From NCBI GenBank assembly GCA_041390865.1, contig JAWKPC010000011.1, positions 1 to 64,000 on the forward strand: DNA of 64,000 nt. The letters are read 5' to 3'. The DNA is from JAUIIK01 sp041390865 (lineage in GTDB: Bacteria; Chloroflexota; Chloroflexia; Thermomicrobiales; CFX8). Below are positions 18,364-27,349 of the stretch, piece by piece (the stretch's first letter is position 1; each line of letters opens with the position of its first letter). The notes under the pieces were generated by a model. It was not told the origin of the DNA, searched no databases, and worked only from the letters and a program-made list of their open reading frames with translations. Both the position numbers and the translations under genes were made by a program.

Positions 18364-19302
18364 TTATGGATTCCAGGTGAAAGCCTCTTCGAGCTCCGGC
18401 CAGAAGCGCTCGCGTTCCTGGCGGTCTTTGTCGTCGAAGGGTTTGAAGGTCTCCAGTGCCCGGATCTTCCCGCAGCGGATGATGCCGCGTTTTTCGAGTA
18501 CCTCATTCCAGGGGCCTGATTTCAGGATCAGCGGCATCAACCGCCGGTGCATGGCTTCGGCTTCCTCTACCTGACCGGACTCCCAGAGGTTGTACATCTC
18601 GACACAGATGTCGGCAAAATCTGCTGCAGGCATGTTGCCGACCGCGCCGCGCCGGAGTTCGACAAAGAGATTGGCACAGCCGTCACCGCCGAAGACGCCC
18701 AGGATCTCCGGCTCGCCCGCATCGACGATCGCGCCGATGCTGTGGTGGGCCGGTGCGACCTCCTCCTTGACGTATTGAACGTGCTCGACTTCGCGGGCTA
18801 GCCGGAGCAGCAGATCAAGATCGACCGGGTGCCAGCCGTCGGCATTCTGGACGAAGATCGGCAAGCCGGCGACGTCACTGATTGCCTCGAAGTAGCGGAC
18901 GATACCGTCGTCGCTGTATCGCTGGATGTAGGGCGGCATCGCGATCACCGCGTCGGCCCCGGCTTCCTTCGCCGCCCTCGCGAACGCTACCGCCGACTGG
19001 GTACAAACGCCCGAGACTCCGATCACGACCGGTATGCGTCCATCGACCTGCCGGACGACGACCGGGATCATCTCCAACCGCTCGGCATCGGAGAGAGTGA
19101 AGAATGCCGACGCCATGACCGGGTGGACGATCCCGTGCGACCCCACCTCGACCGAAAATTCCACCGCGTTCTTCAAGCTATCGAAATCGATCTCCCCCGT
19201 TCGTCGAACGGCGTCGGCGGGATCGTGAAGATACCCCGCCACTTTTCCGTATTCGAGGACTGCCGTGTTTCCATGATGGACGACCCCTTCGCTTATCGTC
19301 AT
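18364..19302 (-). CDS. Dihydrodipicolinate synthase (DapA)-family aldolase/lyase
   Basis: This 312-residue TIM-barrel protein belongs to the class I aldolase family that forms a Schiff base with pyruvate-like substrates. The lysine is in HVQYVKEEV, and the preceding PIFVQNADGW and IPVVIGVSGVCTQSAV match the family's beta-strands. It is not next to lysine biosynthesis genes, and several active-site positions differ from true DapA. A sugar-acid or other keto-acid aldolase/dehydratase is therefore more likely. It is divergent from the creatininase-like gene, suggesting a shared catabolic theme. ATG 19302 is preferred over GTG 19305. Confidence 0.8.
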   Translation of the reverse strand: MTISEGVVHHGNTAVLEYGKVAGYLHDPADAVRRTGEIDFDSLKNAVEFSVEVGSHGIVHPVMASAFFTLSDAERLEMIPVVVRQVDGRIPVVIGVSGVCTQSAVAFARAAKEAGADAVIAMPPYIQRYSDDGIVRYFEAISDVAGLPIFVQNADGWHPVDLDLLLRLAREVEHVQYVKEEVAPAHHSIGAIVDAGEPEILGVFGGDGCANLFVELRRGAVGNMPAADFADICVEMYNLWESGQVEEAEAMHRRLMPLILKSGPWNEVLEKRGIIRCGKIRALETFKPFDDKDRQERERFWPELEEAFTWNP

Positions 19303-19459
19303 CACCTACTGCCGCATCACCAGAGTATTCGGTGTCGGCGCGGCGATGACCCTGCTCTTTTCGCTTGGTCTCCTTCCTTCGTAGCTGATTCGCGCTCGCC
19401 TGTCCATTGGACTGGACCCGAAAGCGTGCATAATGCCCCCGGAGCACGAAGGGGCAGAA

Positions 19460-21030
19460 ATGGCGGCGACGAGGAAGTACAGTGCGGTCGGCAGCGCCTG
19501 GCTTGGCGCGCTGAACTGGGAAGAAGCGGCGCAGGCACTGGTACGCCTGCCGGTCGTCATCCCGGTTGGCGGCAGCGCGGTCGAGCATGGCCCGCATCTG
19601 CCGTACGACACGGACAGGGTCATCACTACCGCCCTGGCCGACGCCGTTGCCGATCGGACGCCGGTGCTTGTCGCTCCGCCGGTTGATTATGTCTATGCCC
19701 CCGAGCTCGCAGCCGAAGGCGGAACGGTCTCGCTCGGTCCGGAGAGCTTCCTTGGACTGATCGGCGACGTCATCCGTTCCCTCGCCCGCCACGGCGCGCA
19801 GCACGTCGTCCTGATCGAGCGCGGCCCCGGCCTGCTGGCGCCGCTCAACATCCTCTCCCGCGAGATGCATCAGGGACTCGGTATCACTGTCGCCGTTGCA
19901 AGCTCGGAGGGCGCTGCCCACGAGGTCCGGTCCCACCTGATCGACAATCTATCCGGAGAACACGCCGGCGCAGAGTCGAGACATCGCTAATGCTTGCTCT
20001 CGATCCGGACCGCGTGCAAATGGGCCGTGTTTCCCGTCAACTCGTCATACTGGCCCAGCCGGGACTGATGCCGGGCTTCATGAGCCGATGGTGATTCTCC
20101 CCGAAGGTGGCAGTCCGGTTTACGGCGACGCCAGCGCCGCCACGGCAGAGCGAGGCCGGGCGCTCTTCGATGTCATGGTCGATGAAATCGTCCAGCATCT
20201 TCAGGAGTCGGTTCAGGTCGATCCGGCAGGGCTGCGCCTGGCGGACATTCCCGCGCCTGTTGGCTATACCCTCGTTAAGGAAGGACCCGCCCGCTGGCTG
20301 TCCGATCTCATGTCGCTGTCCTGGTCTGAAGCCGTTGCCGATCTTGAGGTTGCGGTCCTGCCGATGGGCGCGGCGTCGAAGGAACACGGGCTCCACATGC
20401 CCAATCAGACCGACTTGCTGACCGCCGAAGCGCTCGCGGCCGCCGTCTCCGAGCGACTGCCGGTCCTGATGCTGCCGCCGCTCGGCTACGGCTACTATCC
20501 GGCCTTTGTCGATTGGCCCGGCAGCATGTCGATCTCTCCAATGGTCTATCGGGCCGTCGTCCGGGACATCATCAGTTGCCTGGCTGGTGCCGGGTTCCGG
20601 AAGATCGTCCTGCTGGATACCGGGCTCTCGACCCGCCCGGTGCTGGAGATCGCCGCTCGCGAGGCGCTACGCGAACACGCTGTCCGGGTGGCCCTGACGG
20701 CGACCGAGCTGGGGCGGGAAACCGCCGCCAGGCTGTTCGCCGGCGAAGGCACCCACGCCAACGAGGATGAGACGGCGTTGATGCTGGAGATCGCCCCGGA
20801 GCAGGTCGATCTCGGCCCGGGCGCGTCCGAGCTGCGGCCATCGACGGTCATGTCCCGCCGCGATCCCTTCGCCCCGCCCGCCTTCGTTCAGGGCGGCAAG
20901 ATGCGCTCAGAGACCGGTGTCTTCGGCGACCCGAGCGAAAGCCACCGCCGAGAATAGCCGCGCCTACTTCAGCGCCAAGGTCGCCGACCTCATCCGCTTC
21001 CTCGAAGACTTCATCGCGATGGAAGTGTGA
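19460..21030 (+). pseudogene. Tandem creatininase-family amidohydrolase (three frameshifts)
   Basis: ATG 19460 follows an AAGGGG ribosome site. The first creatininase domain has PVGGSAVEHGPHLPYDTDR, with metal and catalytic glutamate and histidine. It breaks near 19975, continues in another frame as ETSLMLALDPDRVQMGRVSR, and shifts again near 20085 into ILPEGGSPVYGDASAATAER. That last frame runs without a stop into a second creatininase domain (LPMGAASKEHGLHMPNQTD, AGEGTHANEDETALML-like). It shifts again near 20935, where the natural end ATAENSRAYFSAK...FLEDF lies in the third frame, stopping at 21030. The joined protein would be about 520 residues with two amidohydrolase domains. The members hydrolyse cyclic amides such as creatinine; the substrate here is unknown. 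Confidence 0.72.
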
Positions 21031-21120
21031 CCGCATTGGTCGGGCTGCACTAGCCGTTCTGCTCTGCAATTCGGCTCTGGCGATTCATGAGGCTTCCAGA
21101 CGGAAGACCCATCGCCGCCC

Positions 21121-21291
21121 ACGTCATCCTGAGTTCGCGAAGGATCCGACAGTTGGCGAAGACCGGAAACGTTGCGCTTCGATGCTCTCCAGACCGGTTC
21201 TTATGCGCCGGGCGGACTCGACAGGACAACATCTCGACGCACGGCTTCCTGCACGTCATGAGTTGGATTCTTCGTGGCCTCGGAATGACGT
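21121..21291. repeat. 171-bp MITE-like element with 27-bp terminal inverted repeats
   Basis: The left end (21121-21147, starting ACGTCATCCTGAG) and the inverse of the right end (21265-21291, ACGTCATTCCGAG) match at about 20 of 27 bases. Both contain CGAAG-ATCC. No open frame of credible composition lies inside. This end type recurs at 61484. Confidence 0.6.
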
Positions 21292-21380
21292 GCTGTCTGT
21301 GTGCTGGTTTCCGTGGACTCCTGGCTGGAGTGCCGGGTCGCGGATGGCCCGACGTGTGGTGCGTCTCATCTTCGAATGGC

Positions 21381-21833
21381 CTAGCGGCTTTCGGCGGTCG
21401 CCTTCAGGATCTCGATGCGTTGCGTAAGGAGCCGGCGCATGTATCTGTCCAGCACGAGACTGTCGACGATGCGGCCGGCCCAGCCGGCGGGCGAACTGAA
21501 GCTGAAGATGTCGATCATCTTCGTGCCCGAACCATCCGGCAGAAAACCATGGAAGTGACGCATGGAGCGAAACGGCCCATCGATCATCTCGTCGACGAAA
21601 TATCGCGGGCGGTCGTAGTCCGTCCTGCCGACGGTCATCCGTCATCGGCAGCCGAAATGGACCGCTTCCCGGGTGACGCGGTAACCGTTGCCGAGCAGGC
21701 CGGTTCTGACGCCGCTGATAGCTCGCTCCGCCGTTCCCGGTGTCGATTGGATGTGCGCCTCGACGCTGCGTGAGAGATCGAAGCAGGTCTCCGGCGAGGC
21801 ATCGATCCAGGTCGTGATGTTGATGCGTCCCAT
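21381..21833 (-). pseudogene. SRPBCC-family protein interrupted by an in-frame TGA
   Basis: ATG 21833 begins MGRINITTWIDASPETCFDLSRSVEAH, the start of the START/SRPBCC ligand-cavity fold. It reads to AVHFGCR, meets TGA at 21642-21644, and continues in the same frame as RMTVGRTDYDRPRYFVDEM ... SLVLDRYMRRLLTQRIE to the stop at 21381. The full product would be about 150 residues, the family's normal length. The fold binds a hydrophobic ligand; its role is unknown. The TGA does not fall on a residue known to be a catalytic cysteine, so a nonsense mutation is the simplest explanation. A single C-to-T change from CGA would do. Confidence 0.65.
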
Positions 21834-21941
21834 GGTTCGCCGCCTCGCTGCTGATCCTGATCTTCCGAAGCCCCATCCTAATCTCGCCATGATGGCAATA
21901 GCTGGAAATTCTGGTCGAGATGTCATAGGCTTGAGTCGATA

Positions 21942-21959
21942 TATGAATAAGTATTCATA
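21942..21959. promoter_or_regulatory. ArsR/SmtB-type metal-responsive operator
   Basis: TATGAATA-AG-TATTCATA is a perfect 8-2-8 inverted repeat. It lies 27 bases before the ArsR-family gene, which is followed by the P-type ATPase. Its form matches the AT-rich dyads bound by SmtB/CadC/CzrA repressors, so autorepression relieved by zinc or cadmium is likely. Confidence 0.75.
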
Positions 21960-21985
21960 CATATTGAGACCGAGGATCAATAGCA

Positions 21986-22393
21986 ATGGCACGCCCCAGA
22001 AAAACCGACCAGATCGTCGCCCGGCGCGATCTGCCCGAGTGCGACGAGCAGGTCGTCCACCTCGACGCCGTGCTGGCGGCCCGGAGCGAGCTTCCCAGCG
22101 CCAGGGACCTGAGCGGCATGGCCGAGATCTTCAGCGCGCTGGCCGACCCGACCCGGCTGCGGATCATTTCCGCGCTGGCGCAGGGCGATCTGTGCGTTTG
22201 CGATCTGGCGGCGACGGTCGGGATGAGCCAGTCGGCGGTATCCCACCAACTGCGCGTTCTAAGGGACCGCGGTCTGGTGCGTTCGCGCAAGGAGGGCCGC
22301 CGGGCCTACTACACGCTCGATGACGAACACGTTAGCGCTCTCTACCGGCAGGCTCACGAGCACGCGGGACACCTGGACGGAGGTTCGGACTGA
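21986..22393 (+). CDS. ArsR/SmtB-family metal-sensing repressor
   Basis: This 135-residue dimeric winged-helix repressor has core ALADPTRLRIISALAQGDLC, the metal-site-containing helix with C70 and C72 in DLCVCDLAATVGMSQSAVSHQL, and the wing VRSRKEGRRAYYTL. C19 (LPECD) in the N-terminal arm is placed as in CadC-like sensors. C-terminal histidines (HVSALYRQAHEHAGH) could form the alpha-5 zinc site of SmtB/CzrA. Zinc, cadmium or lead are the expected inducers. It starts just after the palindromic operator. Its stop overlaps the start of the metal-exporting ATPase (TGATG), so the two form an operon. Confidence 0.9.
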   Translation: MARPRKTDQIVARRDLPECDEQVVHLDAVLAARSELPSARDLSGMAEIFSALADPTRLRIISALAQGDLCVCDLAATVGMSQSAVSHQLRVLRDRGLVRSRKEGRRAYYTLDDEHVSALYRQAHEHAGHLDGGSD

Positions 22394-24756
22394 TGGTGAC
22401 TGCCAACATTACTCTGACCGATCGGCTGCCGGAAGCGCATCGCGAATGCGATCACTGCCTCGATCGATTGATCGCGAACATGCGGCGGGTCGACGGCGTC
22501 GTCGAGATTCGTCCGGGAGATAACCGCCGGCAGGCGACGGTCATCTACGATCCCGAAGCGACCGATCTGGCCGAGATCGAATCAGCCTGCCAGCAAGCCG
22601 GACAGGCTGGTTGCGAGCTCTATGCCCGGCGAACGATCCCTATAGAAGGAATGCACTGCGCTGATTGCGCGGCGCGGCTGCAGACGAGCGTCGCCCGGCT
22701 CGAAGGCGTCAACAGCGTCGCCGTGAATTTCGTCGCTGCCCGGATGGACCTCGAGTACCGCGATGATCTCGTCAGCAACGAGGCCATCGCCGAGCGGGTC
22801 GCCGAGATGGGCTACCGGGTTAGCGAGGGCGATGACGCCGGCCAGGCAACCAGTGGCGGAACGCTTCGCGGCTTCCTCCTGGAGCCGGCCCTGCGGCCGA
22901 CGCTTGCCGGCGTCGGTCTGACCCTGATCGGGATCATCGCCCTGGCGGCCGGCGCGCCGGAGTTGGTCCCGACCGGTTTCTTCGCCGCGGCAGCCCTGAT
23001 CGCCGGCGTGCCGGTTGCCCGGAGCGGAATCAACGGGCTCCGGATAAACCGCCAGCTCGATATCAACTTCCTGATGACGATTGCCGTCATCGGGGCAGCG
23101 GTGCTGGGCGAGTGGCTCGAAGCCGCCACCGTCGTCGTCCTCTTCTCGATCGGCGAAGCGCTCGAAGGCTTCGCGATGGACCGCGCCCGGCACTCGATCC
23201 GGGGTCTGATGTCGTTGACTCCCGACGAGGCGACCGTCCGGCGAGACGGACTGGAGACGACGATGGCCGTCTCCGAGATCGTGCCCGGCGATATCGTCGT
23301 CATCCGGCCGGGCGGACGCCTGCCGGTCGATGGCGTTATCCAGAGCGGCAGCTCGATGCTCGATCAGGCCCCGGTGACCGGCGAGAGCGTACCGGTCGAA
23401 CGCGGCGCGGGCGACCAGGTCTTTTCCGGGACGATCAACGGCAGCGGCGTTATCGAGGTAGAAGCGACCCAGCCGGCCAGCAATTCGACGATCGCCCGGA
23501 TCGTCCACATGGTCGAGGAAGCCCAGGCCAGTAAGGCCCCGGCCCAGCGCTTCGTCGATGTCTTCGCCCGCTACTACACCCCGGCGGTCGTCGTCGCGGC
23601 AGCGCTGGTTGCTCTATTCCCGCCGCTGGCGCTCGGCGCGAGCTGGGGCAGCTGGTTCTACCGCGCCCTGATCCTGCTTGTCGTCGCCTGTCCCTGCGCG
23701 CTGGTCATCTCGACGCCGGTCTCGATCGTCTCGGCGATCGCCGCCGCGGCCCGGAACGGCGTCCTGGTCAAGGGCGGAGCATACCTCGAAGCGCTCGGCT
23801 CGATCCGTGCCCTGGCCTTCGACAAGACCGGCACACTGACGCTCGGGAAGCCCGAGATGCAACAGGTCATTCCTCTCAATGGAAGCAGCGAACAGGAGAT
23901 CCTCCGGCTGGCTGCCTCGGCCGAGCGCTACTCCGAGCACCCTCTGGGCGAGGCTATCGTCCGGGCGGCCGAAACGCGCGGCATCGATCTATCCACCACG
24001 ATCACGACCGACACCAGCACGACGACCGGCAGCGGTATCGCCGCCCGGGTTGATGGTCGGTTGGTCGAGGTCGGTAGCCGCCGGATGCTTGATAACGGGC
24101 GGCTCACGTCCGAGATCGAAGAGAAGCTGCTGGCATTGGAGCGGCAGGGACAGACCGCTGTCATCCTATCTGTCGACGGAGAACCCGATGGCATCTTCGC
24201 CATGGCCGACGAGGTCCGGCCGGGAGCCCGCGACGCCGTTGCGGCGATCCATGCTTCCGGCATCGAGCAGACGGTCATGCTGACCGGCGATCGCGCCGAA
24301 GTCGCGGCCGTCATCGCCGGCAACGTCGGGATCGATTCGGTCGAAGCCGAGCTGCTGCCGGACCAGAAGGTCGATGCCGTGGCCGGTTTGCTGGATCGTT
24401 ACGAGCGCGTCGGGATGGTCGGCGACGGCGTCAACGACGCCCCGGCTCTGGCCCGCTCGACGGTCGGCATCGCCATGGGTGCGGCCGGAACCGACACCGC
24501 ACTGGAGACCGCTGACGTGGCCCTGATGGGCGACGATCTCGGCAAGCTGGCGGGCGTGGTGAAACTCTCGCGCCGCACCAAAGGCATCATCATCCAGAAC
24601 ATCGCCATCGCCCTGGCGATCAAGGCCGCCGTCCTCATCCTGGCCGTCTTCGGCCTCGCAACTCTCTGGCAGGCCATCTTCGCCGACGTCGGCGCATCGC
24701 TGATCGTCATCTTGAATGGATTGCGGTTGCTAGGCCAGCGCGATATGCATGGTTGA
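22393..24756 (+). CDS. cadA: Zinc/cadmium/lead-exporting P1B-type ATPase
   Basis: This 787-residue heavy-metal pump has two N-terminal metal-binding domains: a divergent one with C19-D-H-C22 and a standard HMA domain with M-H-C89-A-D-C92. The membrane part carries CPC at 433-435, the intramembrane metal site of Zn/Cd/Pb pumps. The phosphorylation motif DKTGTLT starts near residue 477, HPLGEAI lies in the nucleotide domain, and GDGVNDAP starts near 677. It expels divalent soft metals from the cytoplasm using ATP. It is translationally coupled to the upstream repressor gene and should be induced by its substrate. It is full length with no missing motif. Confidence 0.93.
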   Translation: MVTANITLTDRLPEAHRECDHCLDRLIANMRRVDGVVEIRPGDNRRQATVIYDPEATDLAEIESACQQAGQAGCELYARRTIPIEGMHCADCAARLQTSVARLEGVNSVAVNFVAARMDLEYRDDLVSNEAIAERVAEMGYRVSEGDDAGQATSGGTLRGFLLEPALRPTLAGVGLTLIGIIALAAGAPELVPTGFFAAAALIAGVPVARSGINGLRINRQLDINFLMTIAVIGAAVLGEWLEAATVVVLFSIGEALEGFAMDRARHSIRGLMSLTPDEATVRRDGLETTMAVSEIVPGDIVVIRPGGRLPVDGVIQSGSSMLDQAPVTGESVPVERGAGDQVFSGTINGSGVIEVEATQPASNSTIARIVHMVEEAQASKAPAQRFVDVFARYYTPAVVVAAALVALFPPLALGASWGSWFYRALILLVVACPCALVISTPVSIVSAIAAAARNGVLVKGGAYLEALGSIRALAFDKTGTLTLGKPEMQQVIPLNGSSEQEILRLAASAERYSEHPLGEAIVRAAETRGIDLSTTITTDTSTTTGSGIAARVDGRLVEVGSRRMLDNGRLTSEIEEKLLALERQGQTAVILSVDGEPDGIFAMADEVRPGARDAVAAIHASGIEQTVMLTGDRAEVAAVIAGNVGIDSVEAELLPDQKVDAVAGLLDRYERVGMVGDGVNDAPALARSTVGIAMGAAGTDTALETADVALMGDDLGKLAGVVKLSRRTKGIIIQNIAIALAIKAAVLILAVFGLATLWQAIFADVGASLIVILNGLRLLGQRDMHG

Positions 24757-24991
24757 TCGGCGCAGTCACGGTGAACCAGCAAGCCGCCGGCGTAGTCGGA
24801 TCTGGATTCCGTTGATTGTTTTCGCCTTTGTCGTAGTGATCTTCTTCGTCTTCTTGGCCATCGATCAGCTCGCGCATGATCAGGGCCCGTCGGCCAGGTT
24901 CGACGATATTCCGGCACATCTGACCGTTGCTGTGTATAGAGACGCTAAACAGAGAGGCGAAAAGCGTGTCTCTTCCGCTATTGCATACTGA
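24749..24991 (+). CDS. Small single-pass membrane protein in the metal island
   Basis: The 80-residue frame starts at ATG 24749, overlapping the end of the ATPase gene by 8 bases. A basic N-terminus (RRSHGEPASRRRSR) precedes one strong transmembrane segment (IWIPLIVFAFVVVIFFVFLAI) and a short polar tail. The gene's 3' end overlaps the start of ctaG. The tight overlaps at both ends suggest a real operon member, but no homology was recognised. Function is unknown; it could be an accessory to the pump or to CtaG. Confidence 0.5.
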   Translation: MVDRRSHGEPASRRRSRIWIPLIVFAFVVVIFFVFLAIDQLAHDQGPSARFDDIPAHLTVAVYRDAKQRGEKRVSSAIAY

Positions 24992-25946
24992 CGGAGCGAT
25001 CAGCGTTCCGGTCCTCGGCCCTTGGAACCCGAACCCGCTCCTGCTGACATTCTTCGCCGTTGCATCCGTTGCCTACGCCTTGGGCATCAGCGAGGTTGTC
25101 CGGAAACAGCCGGAACGTCCCTGGCCAGCCTGGCGTGCGGTGGCCTTCTACGCCGGTTTAGCCGCAACAGCGCTGGCGCTTATCGGGCCGCTCGATACCT
25201 ACAACGATGAGTCGTTCACGATGCACATGGCCCAGCATCTCGTCCTCATCCAGATTTCCGCGCCACTCTTGCTGCTGGGCCGGCCAGTTCAACTCCTCTT
25301 GCGTGCAGCGCCCTACGCGCGCTCGAAGGCTGTCTTGAATTCGATCATGCGAAGACCTTCTATTCGGGGCGCACTTGGCGCGCTCGTGTCACCGATCGTC
25401 GTTCTTGGGCTCTTCAATCTCAATCTTGCGGCCTGGCACTTCCCGGAGCTCTACCACGCTGCGTTGCGCAGCGATCCGATACATGAGCTCATGCATATGA
25501 GCTTCTTTCTGACCGGCCTGCTCTTCTGGTGGCCGATCATCGATCCCGTTCCACGCCACCACCGCTTCGGTACGGCGCTCACGCTCACGGCGTTGGGTAC
25601 GGCAATGCTGAACGGCAAGATTATCAGCGGCATCCTGATTTCCTCCCCCTCCCTGATCTATACGTTCTACCAGGGCAAGGAAGGCCTGTGGAGTATGAGT
25701 CCCCTGACCGACCAGCACCTTGGCGGCGGCTTGATGTTGGCCAGCGGAGTCATCATCTACGCCGGGTTGTTCTTCATCATCCTCGTACGATCACTGCTTA
25801 ACGCCACTCCGGAAACGGCATTGTCCAGACGAGCTCCAAACACAGGAGCGGCCTATCACGTCAGGCGGACAGTGGGACAGGGACGGCCAGATGAGCTTGG
25901 AGCTGAACCGGCCGCGCGGCCGCATTCCTCACCTTCCGGCGATTGA
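24966..25946 (+). CDS. ctaG: Cytochrome c oxidase assembly factor CtaG (caa3 type)
   Basis: From GTG 24966 the protein is about 326 residues with seven or eight membrane helices. Motifs of the caa3_CtaG family are DESFTMHMAQHLVLIQISAPLLLLGRP, LAAWHFPELYHAAL, HELMHMSFFLTGLLFWWPI and LTDQHLGGGLMLASG, with conserved membrane histidines that probably handle copper. In Bacillus the protein is needed for assembly of the copper centre of caa3 oxidase. Its presence between a metal pump and a thiol oxidase suggests copper or redox handling at the membrane rather than bulk respiration, because no oxidase subunits are adjacent. A poorly conserved hydrophilic C-terminal tail follows. Confidence 0.85.
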   Translation: MSLPLLHTDGAISVPVLGPWNPNPLLLTFFAVASVAYALGISEVVRKQPERPWPAWRAVAFYAGLAATALALIGPLDTYNDESFTMHMAQHLVLIQISAPLLLLGRPVQLLLRAAPYARSKAVLNSIMRRPSIRGALGALVSPIVVLGLFNLNLAAWHFPELYHAALRSDPIHELMHMSFFLTGLLFWWPIIDPVPRHHRFGTALTLTALGTAMLNGKIISGILISSPSLIYTFYQGKEGLWSMSPLTDQHLGGGLMLASGVIIYAGLFFIILVRSLLNATPETALSRRAPNTGAAYHVRRTVGQGRPDELGAEPAARPHSSPSGD

Positions 25947-26219
25947 GGCGCTCACGGCTGATCTGGAGGCGGGTCCAATCACCCTCGGGTGCTGCCAGCC
26001 TGCCAATTGAGGCGACAACGAACATGCTGTTCCTGTCTCTTGCCATTATCAATCAGCAGCAGATCACTATGTGTTCTGTTGGACCGTCGGATCGCATGAC
26101 GGGCACATTGACTGGTGCCTCGAACCGCTCAAGCGCGTTCCAGGAGCATCATCAGGCAGCAGGGAGAGCGCACTGATACGGATATACCGTCAGACGAAAG
26201 AGAAAGGAAACCTGAACGT

Positions 26220-26900
26220 ATGACCAGGATACCCCGCTGGGGTCAGTTCGCAGTCCTGGCGATCGCCATGCTCGTCGCCGGAGCCCTGATCGGGCTCGCG
26301 ATTGCGGCCTGGACCGACGACGCTTCCGACAGTGAACCGGACGTTGTGGGCGAGGCCACCTCATCAGCACCGCTAGACGTATCGATGAATGGCCGTCTGC
26401 TTGGTGACGCCAATGCTCCGGTCAAGGTCGTCGAGTGGGGCAACTACAAATGACCGCACTGCGCCGAATTCACCCGTGAGGTGTTGCCACAACTACTCGA
26501 AGATTACATCGTGCCAGGTCAGGTCCAGCTGGAGTACCGCGATCTGACCTTCGACAATGAAGAATCCACGCGTGCCGCCGAGGCCGCAGCCTGTGCGAAC
26601 GAACAAGGAGAGTTCTGGGCCTATCACGAGCAACTCTTCCTCCATCAGCAGCCGTCGGATGTCGAATCGTTTTCGGATGAGCGCGTCCGCGAGATTGCTG
26701 AGGAGGTGGGACTGGACGGAGAGGCCTTTGACACCTGCCTTGTCGAGGGACGCTTTGCCGACGACATTGCAGCGATGCAGGCGGAAGCGCGAGAGCTTGA
26801 ACTGAACTCGACGCCGACGCTGGTGATCAACGACGAGATCGTGCCCTTCGAGAGCTACGAGCAGCTACAGGCACGTATCGAGGCAGAACTCGGTCAATGA
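26220..26900 (+). CDS. DsbA/BdbD-like thiol oxidoreductase, candidate selenoprotein (UPHC)
   Basis: ATG 26220, with AAAGGA upstream, opens a membrane anchor (residues 8-30, GQFAVLAIAMLVAGALIGLA) and a thioredoxin-fold domain starting GDANAPVKVVEWGNYK. Codon 78 is TGA (26451-26453), and the frame continues with P79-H80-C81 AEFTREVLPQLLEDY to the normal end at 26900. Related DsbA/BdbD proteins read NYxCPHC here, so TGA replaces exactly the first active-site cysteine. The rest is typical: AAEAAACANEQGEFW and the cis-proline in NSTPTLVIN (P199). I infer selenocysteine insertion, giving an envelope thiol oxidase or disulfide isomerase. A short hairpin with G in its loop (26471-26483) lies 18 bases after the TGA. 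A nonsense mutation is the alternative. Confidence 0.8.
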
Positions 26901-27334
26901 CTGGCCGCGAGCCCAGTAGGTATTCGCATGATGGTTGGAGAGATGTCATGCATGACGAGTTGGATCTCCGGTTCCAGCACGATGCACGCTGGTTAGCCGG
27001 CGCGGTGCTGTTCTTTACCGCCCTACACCTGTTAGCCGTCGCGTTGGGCAAGGTTTGGACATCGGCGTCGGATTCGGTCATCTCACGGCATGACCTCGCG
27101 AGCATATTCCTGACCGCTACTGTGATGATCCTCGCGTGCTTCATGGTCCTGGGAGCGCTCTACGAATCGCGCGCCTTCCTCTGGCAAGTTGCACTCGTCA
27201 TCATCCTCGGGCTCCAGCTTGGCGTCGGCGGGTCTGCACCGATTCTCGTGACGCTCGATGTGCTGGCTATCGGCTGTGCGCTCGTCGCACTGATAGCCGT
27301 GCGGGCCAGCGTGAAAACTGGCAAGCAATCCTAG
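26897..27334 (+). CDS. Four-helix membrane protein of unknown function
   Basis: The ATG overlaps the stop of the DsbA-like gene (ATGA), so translation is probably coupled; an internal ATG at 26948 is possible. The 145-residue product has about four hydrophobic helices (WLAGAVLFFTALHLLAVALG, LASIFLTATVMILACFMVLG, VALVIILGLQLGVGG, LVTLDVLAIGCALVALIAV). No catalytic motif is seen. The operon position suggests it helps the thiol oxidoreductase, perhaps as a membrane partner, but it lacks the cysteine pairs of DsbB-type proteins. Family not recognised. Confidence 0.65.
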   Translation: MTGREPSRYSHDGWRDVMHDELDLRFQHDARWLAGAVLFFTALHLLAVALGKVWTSASDSVISRHDLASIFLTATVMILACFMVLGALYESRAFLWQVALVIILGLQLGVGGSAPILVTLDVLAIGCALVALIAVRASVKTGKQS

Positions 27335-27349
27335 GACAAGTCTGAGACG

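Noticed and set aside
21087..21773. 228-codon rightward open frame
   Set aside because: It covers the 171-bp inverted-repeat element and the antisense of the SRPBCC gene, with no family-like sequence.
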